64,000 nucleotides of DNA from an uncultured Lachnospiraceae bacterium (GTDB taxonomy: Bacteria; Bacillota; Clostridia; Lachnospirales; Lachnospiraceae). A program made the translations under genes and the position numbers. Shown here one piece after another: positions 26,428 through 35,666 of this stretch. The notes under the pieces are model-generated. The model ran no database searches and was not told where the DNA came from. It worked only from the letters and a program-made list of their open reading frames with translations. Each line of letters opens with the position of its first letter. The stretch's first letter is position 1. The stretch is from positions 62,001-126,000 of the forward strand of contig CAIFEV010000003.1 in NCBI GenBank assembly GCA_903789615.1, given 5' to 3'.

Positions 26428-27559
26428 AGAGCAGAGAGGAATCTATATCCACATTCCCTTCTGCGCGAAAAAGTGCGTGTACTGTGATTTTCTCTCCGCA
26501 CCGCAGCCGGATGCGGTGATACAGTCCTATTTTGACGCCCTGGTGCGGGAGATCCGCCTGACGGCATGCGAAGAGGAGGGGTACGGACCTGTATCCACGG
26601 TGTTTTTCGGAGGCGGAACTCCGGGGCTTGTGCCTGCTGCCTGCATCACCCGTGTGCTTGCGGAACTGAGGGCGTGCTTTGACATACGGAAAGACGCGGA
26701 GATCACTCTTGAGACCAACCCCGGTCTGATGGATGAAGAGAAACTGTCTGCCTGGCGCGCTGCGGGGATAAACCGGCTGAGCATGGGTGCCCAGTCTTTT
26801 GACGACCGGGAGCTGAAACTGCTGGGCAGAATCCACACAGCCGGGCAGATCCGTGAAGGCTTTGCGCTCGCGAGGACGGCAGGCTTCACCAACATCAACA
26901 TTGATCTGATGGAGGCGCTTCCGGGGCAGGATCTTTGCAGTCTGCAGAAAAACATTGAGGCCCTTTTGGCACTCTCGCCGGAACACGTGAGCGTGTACTC
27001 GCTCATTCTGGAGGATGGGACGTATCTGGCAGAGCACCTGCCGGAATTTCCGCCCCTTCCGGATGAGGACACGGAGCGGGCGATGTACTGGCATTCCGTC
27101 CGCTTTCTCCTGGCGCACGGCTACCGGCAGTATGAGATCTCCAATTTCGCGAAGCCGGGCAAAGCCTGCCTGCACAATGCTTCGTACTGGGAACGGCGGG
27201 AATATCTGGGGCTTGGCCTGGGCGCGTCGTCGCTGCGCCGCGAAACACGCTGCACCAACACGTCTGACATGTCGGAATACCTGAGCTTTACGGCACTGCC
27301 AGACATAAGAAGAAATGTGACGCATCTGACGCGGCAGGACGCACAGGCGGAGTTTTTTTATCTCGGACTTCGCAAAAAAGAAGGCGTATCGCTTGAAGAG
27401 TTCAGGGACGCTTTCGGGAGCGATGCACGGGTGATTTACGGGAAAGTGCTGGAAGAGCACGAAAAAGACGGCACACTGAAAGAGAGAGACGGCCGGATTT
27501 TTCTCACGGAACGCGGCCTGGATGTAAGCAATTACATACTCTGCGATTTTCTTCCCTGA
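26417..27559 (+). CDS. hemW: Radical SAM heme chaperone HemW
   Basis: A 380-residue radical SAM protein. The cluster motif C-A-K-K-C-V-Y-C is near residue 20, followed by [10 protein letters not shown] for SAM binding. The HNASYW segment ([20 protein letters not shown]) is the HemW mark that separates it from the oxygen-independent coproporphyrinogen oxidase HemN. HemW binds heme and passes it to target proteins. ATG 26417 overlaps the end of lepA, the usual arrangement in Bacillota; TTG 26414 is an alternative. The ribosome binding site is weak, so translation is probably coupled. Confidence 0.93.
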   Translation: MTSKEQRGIYIHIPFCAKKCVYCDFLSAPQPDAVIQSYFDALVREIRLTACEEEGYGPVSTVFFGGGTPGLVPAACITRVLAELRACFDIRKDAEITLETNPGLMDEEKLSAWRAAGINRLSMGAQSFDDRELKLLGRIHTAGQIREGFALARTAGFTNINIDLMEALPGQDLCSLQKNIEALLALSPEHVSVYSLILEDGTYLAEHLPEFPPLPDEDTERAMYWHSVRFLLAHGYRQYEISNFAKPGKACLHNASYWERREYLGLGLGASSLRRETRCTNTSDMSEYLSFTALPDIRRNVTHLTRQDAQAEFFYLGLRKKEGVSLEEFRDAFGSDARVIYGKVLEEHEKDGTLKERDGRIFLTERGLDVSNYILCDFLP

Positions 27560-27595
27560 GCGGCTGGCTTTTTTCCGGTACATTCGGCAAATTAT

Positions 27596-27624
27596 TTGAA
27601 TGCCTGTGTACTTCGTGCTAGAAT
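27596..27624 (+). promoter_or_regulatory. Promoter of the flavodiiron protein gene
   Basis: TTGAAT (27596-27601), 17-bp spacer, TAGAAT (27619-27624). The gene starts at 27693. A short hairpin TTGCGCT/AAGCGCAA lies in the leader near 27656-27673. Confidence 0.65.
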
Positions 27625-27692
27625 GACAATAGATTTTGCGTATGAACGTGTACCCTTGCGCTCAGAAAGCGCAAAAAAAATCAGGAGCTGTT

Positions 27693-28871
27693 ATGGTTGA
27701 AAAGTTAGCTGGCAGCAGCGATGTATATTTCCTCGGAGTGGATGACACAACTCTGGATCTGTTTGAGAGTCAGTACCGCATTCCGAACGGTATGTCCTAC
27801 AATTCGTATCTGATCCGCGACGAGAAGATCGCCGTGATGGATACGGTTGATCACCGCGCCACGGATATGTGGCTGGATCATCTGGAAGAGGCCCTGGACG
27901 GCAGAGCTCCGGATTTTCTTGTGGTTCATCACATGGAGCCGGATCATTCCGGCAGTATCCGCGTCTTCATGGAGAAGTACCCGGAGACAAAGATCGTCGT
28001 AAATCCGAAGAGCAGGGTCATGCTTTCCCAGTTCCTGGGGGACACCTATAATGACCGCCAGGTCGTGGTGAATGAGGGAGATACGCTGAAACTCGGCGCG
28101 CACGAACTCACATTTGTCATGGCGCCGATGGTGCACTGGCCGGAGGTCATGGTCTCCTTTGACACAAAGGACGGGATCCTGTTCTCCGCGGACGCGTTCG
28201 GAAAGTTTGGCGCCGTCGGTGACAGACGGTATGCTGAAAAGTCCTCTTGGACGGACGAGGCGCGCCGGTATTTCCTGAACATTGTCGGAAAGTACGGCAT
28301 GATGGTGCAGAAGCTCCTGGCGAAGGCCGGAGCGCTTGACATCCGGACCATCTGCCCGCTGCACGGCCCGGTAATAAAGGAAGATATGGCTTTCTATCTC
28401 GGACTGTATGACACGTGGAGTTCGTACAGACCGGAGGAAGAGGGCGTTTTTATTCCGTACGCCTCGGTTCACGGCAATACGAAGGCGGCGGCTCTGAAGC
28501 TGGCTGAGCTTGTCAGCGCGCGCGGCGTGAAGGCCGTGCCGTTTGATCTGACCCGTGGAGATGCAGCGGAGGCGCTGGCCGACTGCTACCGGTACGATAA
28601 AATCGTGTTTGCGTCGGTGACCTATGACGGCGGGATCTTTCCGGCGATGCAGTCGCTTCTTTATAAGCTGACGTTAAAGAACTTCCAGAACCGGAAAGTC
28701 GCATTCCTGGAAAATGGTTCCTGGGCGCCGCAGGCAGCGTGTCTGATGGAGAAGATGCTCTGCGGCATGAAGAGCATCTCGGTCTGCAGTCACAAGGTGA
28801 CGATCCGCTCCGCAATGAAAGAGGCGGATGTGACGGCAATGAACGCCATGCTCGACGAGCTTCTGGCCTGA
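27693..28871 (+). CDS. A-type flavodiiron protein (FprA family)
   Basis: A 392-residue protein with an N-terminal metallo-beta-lactamase-type diiron domain and a C-terminal flavodoxin domain. Diiron ligands are visible in HHMEPDHSG, MVHWPEVMV, FSADAFG and CPLHGPV. The flavodoxin part starts at FIPYASVHGNT, which binds FMN. Such proteins reduce oxygen to water (some also reduce NO) and protect anaerobes. No rubredoxin or NADH-oxidoreductase domain is attached, so electrons come from separate carriers. ATG 27693 follows AGGAGC. It has its own promoter at 27596-27624 and lies directly upstream of the oxygen-sensitive PFOR gene, a sensible partnership. Confidence 0.93.
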   Translation: MVEKLAGSSDVYFLGVDDTTLDLFESQYRIPNGMSYNSYLIRDEKIAVMDTVDHRATDMWLDHLEEALDGRAPDFLVVHHMEPDHSGSIRVFMEKYPETKIVVNPKSRVMLSQFLGDTYNDRQVVVNEGDTLKLGAHELTFVMAPMVHWPEVMVSFDTKDGILFSADAFGKFGAVGDRRYAEKSSWTDEARRYFLNIVGKYGMMVQKLLAKAGALDIRTICPLHGPVIKEDMAFYLGLYDTWSSYRPEEEGVFIPYASVHGNTKAAALKLAELVSARGVKAVPFDLTRGDAAEALADCYRYDKIVFASVTYDGGIFPAMQSLLYKLTLKNFQNRKVAFLENGSWAPQAACLMEKMLCGMKSISVCSHKVTIRSAMKEADVTAMNAMLDELLA

Positions 28872-28979
28872 GCGGGCAATACAAGGTGCCGCAGGGCACC
28901 GGATGAAACGGTGTGTTTCCGGACAGCCTTCCACTTCCGAAAGGGTCCGGCACAATATATTTAAAGCGAGGTAGACACT

Positions 28980-31900
28980 ATGGCAAGAAAGATGTTAACC
29001 ATGGATGGTAACACCGCTGCCGCACACGTATCCTATGCGTTTACGGAAGTTGCTACCATCTTCCCGATCACACCTTCTTCCCCGATGGCTGACTACACGG
29101 ATCAGTGGGCAACGCAGGGAAGAAAGAACATCTTCGGCAATCCGGTAAAAATTGTCGAACTTGAGTCTGAAGGAGGAGCTTCCGGATCCTTCCACGGATC
29201 TCTGTCCGCCGGTGCTCTGACAACGACCTATACCGCTTCTCAGGGCCTCCTTCTCATGATCCCGAACATGTACAAGGTAGCAGGTGAGCTGCTTCCGGGC
29301 GTTATCGATGTAGCAGCACGTGCCGTTGCCACACACGCTCTTTCCATCTTCGGCGATCACTCCGACGTTTATGCCTGCCGCCAGACCGGATTTGCAATGC
29401 TGTGCTCCGGCAGCGTACAGGAAGTCATGGACCTGGGCGCCGTTGCCCATCTGGCTGCCATCAAGGGACGCGTTCCGTTCGTTCATTTCTTCGACGGTTT
29501 CCGCACCTCTCACGAGATCCAGAAGATCGAAGTATGGGACTATGACGATCTGAAGGATATGGTGGATATGGACGCTGTCCGTGCATTCCGCCAGAGAGGC
29601 CTGAACCCGAATCATCCGGTGCTCCGCGGCTCCGCTCAGAACCCGGATATCTTCTTCCAGGTAAGAGAGGCTCAGAACAAGTACTATGAGGCTGTTCCGG
29701 ACATCGTTGCGGATTACATGGATCAGGTCAACGCAAAGATCGGAACAAACTACAAGCCGTTCAACTACTATGGCGCTCCGGATGCAGAACATGTAATCGT
29801 CGCGATGGGTTCTGTATGCCAGACCATCGAGGAGACGGTTGACCATCTGATCGCTGCAGGCGAGAAGGTCGGCGTTGTAGAAGTTCATCTGTATCGTCCG
29901 TTCTCCCCGAAGTACCTGACTGCTGTAATGCCGAAGACCGTTAAGACGATCTCTGTAATCGACCGCACGAAGGAATCCGGCTCTATCGGCGAGCCGCTGT
30001 ATCTGGATGTTGTTGCTGCACTCCGCGGTACAGAGTTCCAGGATGTCACGATCCTCAACGGCCGTTATGGTCTCGGCTCCAAGAACACGACACCGGGCGA
30101 CATCGTTGCCATCTACAACAACACGACAAAGGCCAACTTCACCGTCGGCATCGTCGATGATGTTACGAACCTTTCTCTTCCGAGAGTGGATGTCGATACT
30201 TCTGCAAAGGGCACAACCTGCTGCAAGTTCTGGGGTCTTGGCTCTGACGGTACCGTAGGTGCCAACAAGAACTCCATCAAGATCATCGGCGACCATACAC
30301 CGATGTACGCTCAGGCTTACTTTGACTATGACTCCAAGAAGTCCGGCGGTGTTACCATCTCCCATCTGCGTTTCGGCAAGACTCCGATCAAGTCCACATA
30401 CCTGATCGACAAGGCTGACTTCGTAGCATGTCACTGCCCGGCATACGTGACAAAGTATGACATGGTTCAGGACATTAAGGACGGCGGTACATTCCTGCTG
30501 AACTGCGAGTGGTCTCCGGAAGAAGTCGGCGAGCATCTGCCGGGCCAGGCCAAGAGATACATGGCTGAGCACAATATTAAGTTCTACATCATTGACGGTA
30601 TCAAGATCGGCAAGGAGACAGGACTTGGCAAGCGCATCAACACAATCCTGCAGTCCGCATTCTTCAAGCTGGCCAAGATCATCCCGGAGGATGAGGCTAT
30701 CCAGTACATGAAGGAAAAGGCGAAGGCTTCCTACTCCAAGAAGGGCGACGATGTCGTTCAGATGAACTACAGAGGTATCGATGCCGGCGCTAACGCCGTT
30801 GTCGAGGTTCCGGTTCCGGCAGAGTGGAAGAACTGCAAGGATGAGGATCTTGAGGCTAAGGCAACCGAAGGCCGCAAGGAAGTTGTTGATTTCGTCAACA
30901 CAATCCAGAAGCCGGTTAACGCCCAGAAGGGTAACGAGCTTCCGGTATCCGCATTCGCAGAGACAATCGACGGCACATTCCCGCAGGGCACAGCGGCTTA
31001 CGAGAAGCGCGGTGTTGCGGTTGATGTTCCGGTATGGGATCCGGCTCACTGCCTGCAGTGCAACCAGTGCTCGATCGTATGCCCGCACGGTGTCATCCGT
31101 CCGACAGTTATGAACGAAGAGGAAGTCAAGGCGGCTCCGGAAGGCATGAAGTACACTGCCATGACCGGTATGCCGGGTCTGTACTTCGCGATCACGATCT
31201 CCGCTTATGACTGCACGGGCTGCGGCTCCTGCACGAATGTATGCCCGGGCAACAACAGGTTTGACGTTCTGAAGATGGCGAACTTCGAGGCCAACGAGGG
31301 TGAGCAGAAGTTCTACGATTATGGCCAGAAGGTTTCCGAGAAGCCGGCCGTAACTGAGAAGTTCAAGAAGGACACGGTCAAGGGATCTCAGTTCCAGCAG
31401 CCGCTGTTCGAGTTCTCCGGCGCATGCGCAGGCTGCGGCGAGACACCGTATGCAAAGCTCATCACACAGCTGTGCGGTGACCGCATGATGATCGCCAACG
31501 CAACCGGATGCTCCTCTATCTGGGGCGGCTCCACACCGTCTACGCCGTACACGGTAAATGCGAAGGGCAGAGGCCCGGCATGGGCTAACTCCCTGTTCGA
31601 GGATAACGCGGAGTACGGCTTTGGTATGCAGCTGGCTGAAGAGACAATGAGAGAGAACCTGCTGGGTAAGCTCGATGCTCTGAAGGAAGCTACATCCGAT
31701 GAGGATCTGAAGGCTGCTATCGGCGCTTACGCTGATACATTCCATGACGGCGAGGCCAATGGCCCGGCGACCGATGCTCTGATTGCGGCTCTTGAGAAGG
31801 AAGGCTCCGATGCGGCGAAGGAAGTTCTTGCTGACAAGGATATCCTGTCCAAGAAGTCCCAGTGGATCTTCGGTGGCGACGGATGGGCTTACGATATCGG

Positions 31901-32507
31901 CTACGGCGGCCTGGATCATGTCCTGGCTTCCAAGCGCGATGTCAACGTATTTGTCTTCGATACGGAAGTTTACTCCAACACGGGCGGCCAGGCATCCAAG
32001 TCCACGAACCTTGGTGCAATCGCACAGTTCGCGGCAGCCGGCAAGGATGTAAAGAAGAAGCCGATCGCAGACATGATGATGGCTTACGGATATATCTATG
32101 TTGCTCAGGTATCTATGGGTGCCAATATGGCTCAGACCGTAAAGGCAATCAAGGAAGCCGAGAGCTACGACGGCCCGTCGATCGTCATCGGCTACTCACC
32201 GTGCATCAACCATGGTATCCGCAAGGGCATGGGCAAGGCTATGGAAGAAGAAAAGCTTGCCGTTGAGACAGGCTACTGGAATCTGTTCCGGTTCGATCCG
32301 CGCCGCGCTGCGGAAGGAAAGAACCCGTTCCAGCTCGATTCCAAGGCTCCGACCAAGGCATATGAGGACTTCATCATGGGCGAGAACCGTTACATCAACC
32401 TCAAGAAGAAGAACCCGGAGAGAGCAGCAAAGCTCTTCGGCGAAGCAATTGAGAATGCAAAGGTTCGCTACGAGAAGTATGTAAAGGAAGCAGCGGAAGA
32501 GAAATAA
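28980..32507 (+). CDS. nifJ: Pyruvate:ferredoxin (flavodoxin) oxidoreductase
   Basis: A 1175-residue single-chain PFOR, the usual length for the homodimeric NifJ type. It splits pyruvate and CoA into acetyl-CoA and CO2 and reduces ferredoxin. Features in order: N-terminal pyruvate-binding domain (TEVATIFPITPSSPM), two 4Fe-4S sites (CLQCNQCSIVCPHG and CTGCGSCTNVCPG, residues about 690-760), a third cluster region (CAGCGETPY), and the thiamine diphosphate site (GGDGWAYDIGYGG, then NTGGQ). Codon use is strongly biased: no TTA, CTA or TCA codons occur for about 970 codons, unlike its neighbours, as expected for a very highly expressed gene. GAGGT lies ahead of ATG 28980, and a strong terminator follows. 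Confidence 0.98.
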   Translation: MARKMLTMDGNTAAAHVSYAFTEVATIFPITPSSPMADYTDQWATQGRKNIFGNPVKIVELESEGGASGSFHGSLSAGALTTTYTASQGLLLMIPNMYKVAGELLPGVIDVAARAVATHALSIFGDHSDVYACRQTGFAMLCSGSVQEVMDLGAVAHLAAIKGRVPFVHFFDGFRTSHEIQKIEVWDYDDLKDMVDMDAVRAFRQRGLNPNHPVLRGSAQNPDIFFQVREAQNKYYEAVPDIVADYMDQVNAKIGTNYKPFNYYGAPDAEHVIVAMGSVCQTIEETVDHLIAAGEKVGVVEVHLYRPFSPKYLTAVMPKTVKTISVIDRTKESGSIGEPLYLDVVAALRGTEFQDVTILNGRYGLGSKNTTPGDIVAIYNNTTKANFTVGIVDDVTNLSLPRVDVDTSAKGTTCCKFWGLGSDGTVGANKNSIKIIGDHTPMYAQAYFDYDSKKSGGVTISHLRFGKTPIKSTYLIDKADFVACHCPAYVTKYDMVQDIKDGGTFLLNCEWSPEEVGEHLPGQAKRYMAEHNIKFYIIDGIKIGKETGLGKRINTILQSAFFKLAKIIPEDEAIQYMKEKAKASYSKKGDDVVQMNYRGIDAGANAVVEVPVPAEWKNCKDEDLEAKATEGRKEVVDFVNTIQKPVNAQKGNELPVSAFAETIDGTFPQGTAAYEKRGVAVDVPVWDPAHCLQCNQCSIVCPHGVIRPTVMNEEEVKAAPEGMKYTAMTGMPGLYFAITISAYDCTGCGSCTNVCPGNNRFDVLKMANFEANEGEQKFYDYGQKVSEKPAVTEKFKKDTVKGSQFQQPLFEFSGACAGCGETPYAKLITQLCGDRMMIANATGCSSIWGGSTPSTPYTVNAKGRGPAWANSLFEDNAEYGFGMQLAEETMRENLLGKLDALKEATSDEDLKAAIGAYADTFHDGEANGPATDALIAALEKEGSDAAKEVLADKDILSKKSQWIFGGDGWAYDIGYGGLDHVLASKRDVNVFVFDTEVYSNTGGQASKSTNLGAIAQFAAAGKDVKKKPIADMMMAYGYIYVAQVSMGANMAQTVKAIKEAESYDGPSIVIGYSPCINHGIRKGMGKAMEEEKLAVETGYWNLFRFDPRRAAEGKNPFQLDSKAPTKAYEDFIMGENRYINLKKKNPERAAKLFGEAIENAKVRYEKYVKEAAEEK

Positions 32508-32541
32508 TTGCTCCGCTTCTGACTGAACAGCAAGTTAAGAG

Positions 32542-32579
32542 AAGACCGTATCCGGATAAAACCGGATACGGTCTTTTTT
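32542..32579 (+). terminator. Strong terminator after nifJ
   Basis: A perfect 14-bp stem, AAGACCGTATCCGG (32542-32555) with CCGGATACGGTCTT (32562-32575), then a T6 tract. Confidence 0.95.
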
Positions 32580-32593
32580 GAGCGCATAAGCCA

Positions 32594-32654
32594 GTGCCGG
32601 AGCCCTTGCCAGCCGGCATGCCTGCATGCCAGGGCGGCAGAGGGCTCCAGGCAC
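32594..32654. repeat. Long imperfect GC-rich hairpin upstream of the dnaK paralog
   Basis: Nested inverted repeats: GTGCC (32594-32598) with GGCAC (32650-32654), GGAGCCC (32599-32605) with GGGCTCC (32642-32648), and TGCC (32607-32610) with GGCA (32636-32639). An inner GGCATGC/GCATGCC pair (32615-32630) caps it. No T-tract follows. It may be a structured leader or a small mobile repeat of the REP/MITE type. I cannot tell without genome-wide copies. Confidence 0.55.
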
Positions 32655-32668
32655 GGCGTTTAGAAAAA

Positions 32669-32724
32669 TATAATCTTTCCGTCACACAGGATACAGACAA
32701 GTCATCCGGCCGGTATGCTAAAAT
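32669..32724 (+). promoter_or_regulatory. Possible promoter elements for the dnaK paralog
   Basis: A TATAAT hexamer (32669-32674) and an extended -10 TGCTAAAAT (32716-32724) lie 35-90 bases ahead of the gene. Neither has a convincing -35 box. No CIRCE inverted repeat is seen, so HrcA control is not supported. Confidence 0.35.
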
Positions 32725-32758
32725 ACGGGTAACACAGAGGATAGACAGAGGACTTTAT

Positions 32759-34537
32759 ATGTCAAAAGTAATCGGAATTGATCTTGGCACCACCAACAGC
32801 TGTGTAGCCGTAGCGGAGGGGAATTCGCAATTTGTCATCACGAATAAAGAAGGATACCGCACCACGCCGTCTGTCGTAGCGTTTCAGCGGGACGGGACGA
32901 GGCTTGTGGGCGCGGCGGCAAGGCGGCAGGCGGCCATCAATCCGGATCGCACGATTTTTTCAATCAAACGGGAGATGGGGTCTGATTTCCGGAAAAAAGT
33001 CGACGGGAAATCGTACACGCCGCAGGAGATATCGGCGTTTATCCTGCTGAAGCTCAAGAAAGACGCGGAAGAATATCTGAGCGAAGAGGTGAAGGACGCA
33101 GTGATCACGGTGCCGGCGTACTTCACGGACGCCCAGAGGCAGGCGACCAAGGATGCGGGACGGATCGCGGGGCTCAATGTCCTTCGGATCATAAACGAGC
33201 CCACGGCGGCGGCGCTCGCGTACGGACTTGACAACGGACAGCCGCAGAAAATTCTCGTCTACGACCTGGGCGGCGGCACTTTTGACGTGTCGCTTATCGA
33301 GATCGGCGACCATGTGATTGAGGTTCTTGCGACGTCCGGGGACAACCATCTGGGCGGCGACGATTTCGACGCGAGAATCGTCGATTATCTCACAGATACA
33401 TTCTTAAAGAAAACGAAGATCAATCTGCGCAAAGACACGGCAGCCATGCAGCGCATCCGCGAGGAGGCAGAGCGCGCGAAAAAGGAGCTCTCATCCGCGA
33501 CGAGCACCAATATCAATCTTCCGTTCATAGCCCAGACGAAAGACGGACCGCTTCACATGGAGGAGACTCTCACACGGGCGAAGTTTAATGAGCTGACAGC
33601 AGATCTTCTGGCGCGCACAACGATCCCGGTCGAAAAGGCACTCGGCGATGCTGGACTCCGCGCTTCGGACATCTCGACCGTGCTGCTTGTCGGCGGATCA
33701 ACGAGAATCCCGGCTGTTCAGGACCACGTCCGGAAACTTATGGGCCGGGAGCCGTCGCACAGCGTAAATCCGGATGAGTGTGTCGCGCTCGGTGCGGCGG
33801 TGGAAGGCGGAAAGCTCGGAGGACAGCTGATCGCGGGCACGGCTGCGTCGGAGATCCTGCTGATGGATGTGACACCGCTGTCGCTTTCGATCGAGACGGT
33901 CGGCGGCGTGGCGACCCGGCTGATCCCGAGGAATACGACGATTCCGACCCGGCACAGCCAGATTTTCACCACGGCGGCTCCGTTTCAGACAGCCGTGGAC
34001 ATCAAGGTCTACCAGGGGGAGCGGCAGTTCACGAAGGACAACAAGATGATCGGCAATTTCCGGCTGACCGGCATCAGGAGAGCGCCGGCCGGCGTGCCGC
34101 AGATTGAGGTGACGTTTGACATCGATGCGAACGGTATCGTCTCGGTCTCGGCGCGGGACCTCGGGACCGGCAAGGAGCAGCACATCACGATTACGTCGAG
34201 CTCCAATCTCTCGGAGGATGAGATAAACCGCGCGGCATACGACGCGGCGCACTTTGAGGAAGAGGATAAGGCGCGCAAGCTGCGGTTTGACACATACATG
34301 CTCGGAAACAACGCCTACATGAAGACGGAGGAACTGATTTCCGCAAACAGGAAGACCTGGTCCGGGCAGAAGAAAAAAGAAATAAAGGAGGCGGCCGCGC
34401 GTCTGCGCAAGGCAGAGGCGAAGGCGAAAGCGGAGACGGTCACGGAGGAGCAGTACCGGGACATCCGGGACGCCGTGGAAGGGTTGAACCGCGTCCTTGA
34501 AAAGAACGGGGAAACCGGGTATCATATGGAAAATTAA
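32759..34537 (+). CDS. Hsp70-family chaperone, DnaK paralog
   Basis: A 592-residue Hsp70 protein, shorter than typical DnaK (about 610-640). The ATPase domain has [14 protein letters not shown] at residue 5, [11 protein letters not shown], and [10 protein letters not shown]. The substrate-binding beta domain ([12 protein letters not shown] onward) is intact. The C-terminal lid is short and Lys/Glu/Ala-rich and ends without the usual acidic conserved tail. ATG 32759 follows AGAGG. No grpE, dnaJ or hrcA is adjacent and no CIRCE operator is seen, so this is probably a second, specialised Hsp70 rather than the main heat-shock DnaK. That reading is inference; the main copy would have to be elsewhere in the genome. 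Confidence 0.9.
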   Translation: MSKVIGIDLGTTNSCVAVAEGNSQFVITNKEGYRTTPSVVAFQRDGTRLVGAAARRQAAINPDRTIFSIKREMGSDFRKKVDGKSYTPQEISAFILLKLKKDAEEYLSEEVKDAVITVPAYFTDAQRQATKDAGRIAGLNVLRIINEPTAAALAYGLDNGQPQKILVYDLGGGTFDVSLIEIGDHVIEVLATSGDNHLGGDDFDARIVDYLTDTFLKKTKINLRKDTAAMQRIREEAERAKKELSSATSTNINLPFIAQTKDGPLHMEETLTRAKFNELTADLLARTTIPVEKALGDAGLRASDISTVLLVGGSTRIPAVQDHVRKLMGREPSHSVNPDECVALGAAVEGGKLGGQLIAGTAASEILLMDVTPLSLSIETVGGVATRLIPRNTTIPTRHSQIFTTAAPFQTAVDIKVYQGERQFTKDNKMIGNFRLTGIRRAPAGVPQIEVTFDIDANGIVSVSARDLGTGKEQHITITSSSNLSEDEINRAAYDAAHFEEEDKARKLRFDTYMLGNNAYMKTEELISANRKTWSGQKKKEIKEAAARLRKAEAKAKAETVTEEQYRDIRDAVEGLNRVLEKNGETGYHMEN

Positions 34538-34556
34538 CGGCTGAAAAGGGACAACT

Positions 34557-35657
34557 ATGGCAGGATCGACATTTGGCAGATACTTCAGAGTCACCACCTG
34601 GGGAGAGAGTCACGGAGTGAGCATCGGATGCATTATCGACGGATGCCCGGCGGGACTCCCACTTGGCGAAGAGGACATTCAGCCGATGCTTGACAGGCGT
34701 AAACCCGGCCAGTCACAGTTCACGACTCAGCGGCCGGAGTCGGATACGGTCCGTATTCTGTCCGGTGTGTTTGAGGGAAAAACAACGGGCGCGCCGATTG
34801 CCATGGAGATTGCGAACCTGTCGCAGCGTTCGGCGGATTACTCGCAGATCGCGGAGGTCTTCCGCCCGGGCCATGCGGACTTTACATTTCAGCAGAAATA
34901 CGGCATCCGGGACTACCGGGGCGGCGGAAGGTCTTCCGGGCGGGAGACGGCCGCGCGCGTGGCGGCGGGCGCCGTCGCGGTGAAGCTGCTGGCGCACTTC
35001 GGAATCCGGGTATTTGCGTACAGCGAGCGGATCGCGGGGGTTTCTGTGAATCCGGAACATTTCAGCCGGGAAGAAAGAGACAGAAACAAGCTGTACATGC
35101 CGGACAAGGCGGCTGCGATAAAGGCGGCGGAAGCGATTGCGGCGGCCAGGGCGGAAAAGGACAGTGTCGGCGGCATTATCGGCTGCCTGATCGACGGGCT
35201 TTCGGCGGGGCTTGGCGAGCCGGTATTCGACAAGTTTGACGCGAAGCTTGCTCAGGCTGTGCTTTCCATCGGAGCCGTCAAGGGCTTTGAGATCGGGGAA
35301 GGGTTTCACGCCGCGGATCTTCGCGGCAGTGAGGACAACGACGGCTTTTTCTGCGAGAACGGGGCCGTGCGCAAGACATCCGATCATTCCGGCGGGACGC
35401 TCGGCGGCATGAGTGACGGCGGACAGGTGTATTTCCGCGCGGCCGTGAAGCCGACGCCCTCGATCGCAAAAGAGCAGCAGACGGTCACGACAGACGGGAG
35501 AAACGTCACAATCAGCGTGCACGGGCGGCACGATCCGGTGATCGTCCCGAGGGCGGTCGTCGTGGTGGAGGCCATGGCGGCTCTGACGACAGCCGATCTG
35601 CTGCTTGCAGGAGCCACTTCAAGACTTTCGGCCCTTGATACAGTTTATGGCAAATGA
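34557..35657 (+). CDS. aroC: Chorismate synthase
   Basis: A 366-residue FMN-dependent enzyme that converts 5-enolpyruvylshikimate 3-phosphate to chorismate, the last common step for aromatic amino acids. Signatures include TTWGESHG near residue 12, IRDYRGGGRSSGRETAARVAAG for substrate/FMN binding near residue 120, and GGTLGGMSDG. AAGGGA precedes ATG 34557. It sits 20 bases after the Hsp70 gene and 10 bases before tgt, so the three are probably one transcript, although no functional link is evident. Confidence 0.97.
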   Translation: MAGSTFGRYFRVTTWGESHGVSIGCIIDGCPAGLPLGEEDIQPMLDRRKPGQSQFTTQRPESDTVRILSGVFEGKTTGAPIAMEIANLSQRSADYSQIAEVFRPGHADFTFQQKYGIRDYRGGGRSSGRETAARVAAGAVAVKLLAHFGIRVFAYSERIAGVSVNPEHFSREERDRNKLYMPDKAAAIKAAEAIAAARAEKDSVGGIIGCLIDGLSAGLGEPVFDKFDAKLAQAVLSIGAVKGFEIGEGFHAADLRGSEDNDGFFCENGAVRKTSDHSGGTLGGMSDGGQVYFRAAVKPTPSIAKEQQTVTTDGRNVTISVHGRHDPVIVPRAVVVVEAMAALTTADLLLAGATSRLSALDTVYGK

Positions 35658-35666
35658 GAGGAAAGC

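Noticed and set aside
28995-31919. 974-codon open frame on the minus strand
   Set aside because: It is exactly in register with nifJ and arises from the absence of TTA, CTA and TCA codons. Its translation is Leu/Arg/Val-rich with no recognisable domain and no ribosome binding site.
32544-32758. CIRCE/HrcA operator ahead of the Hsp70 paralog
   Set aside because: No TTAGCACTC-N9-GAGTGCTAA-like inverted repeat is found in the leader.
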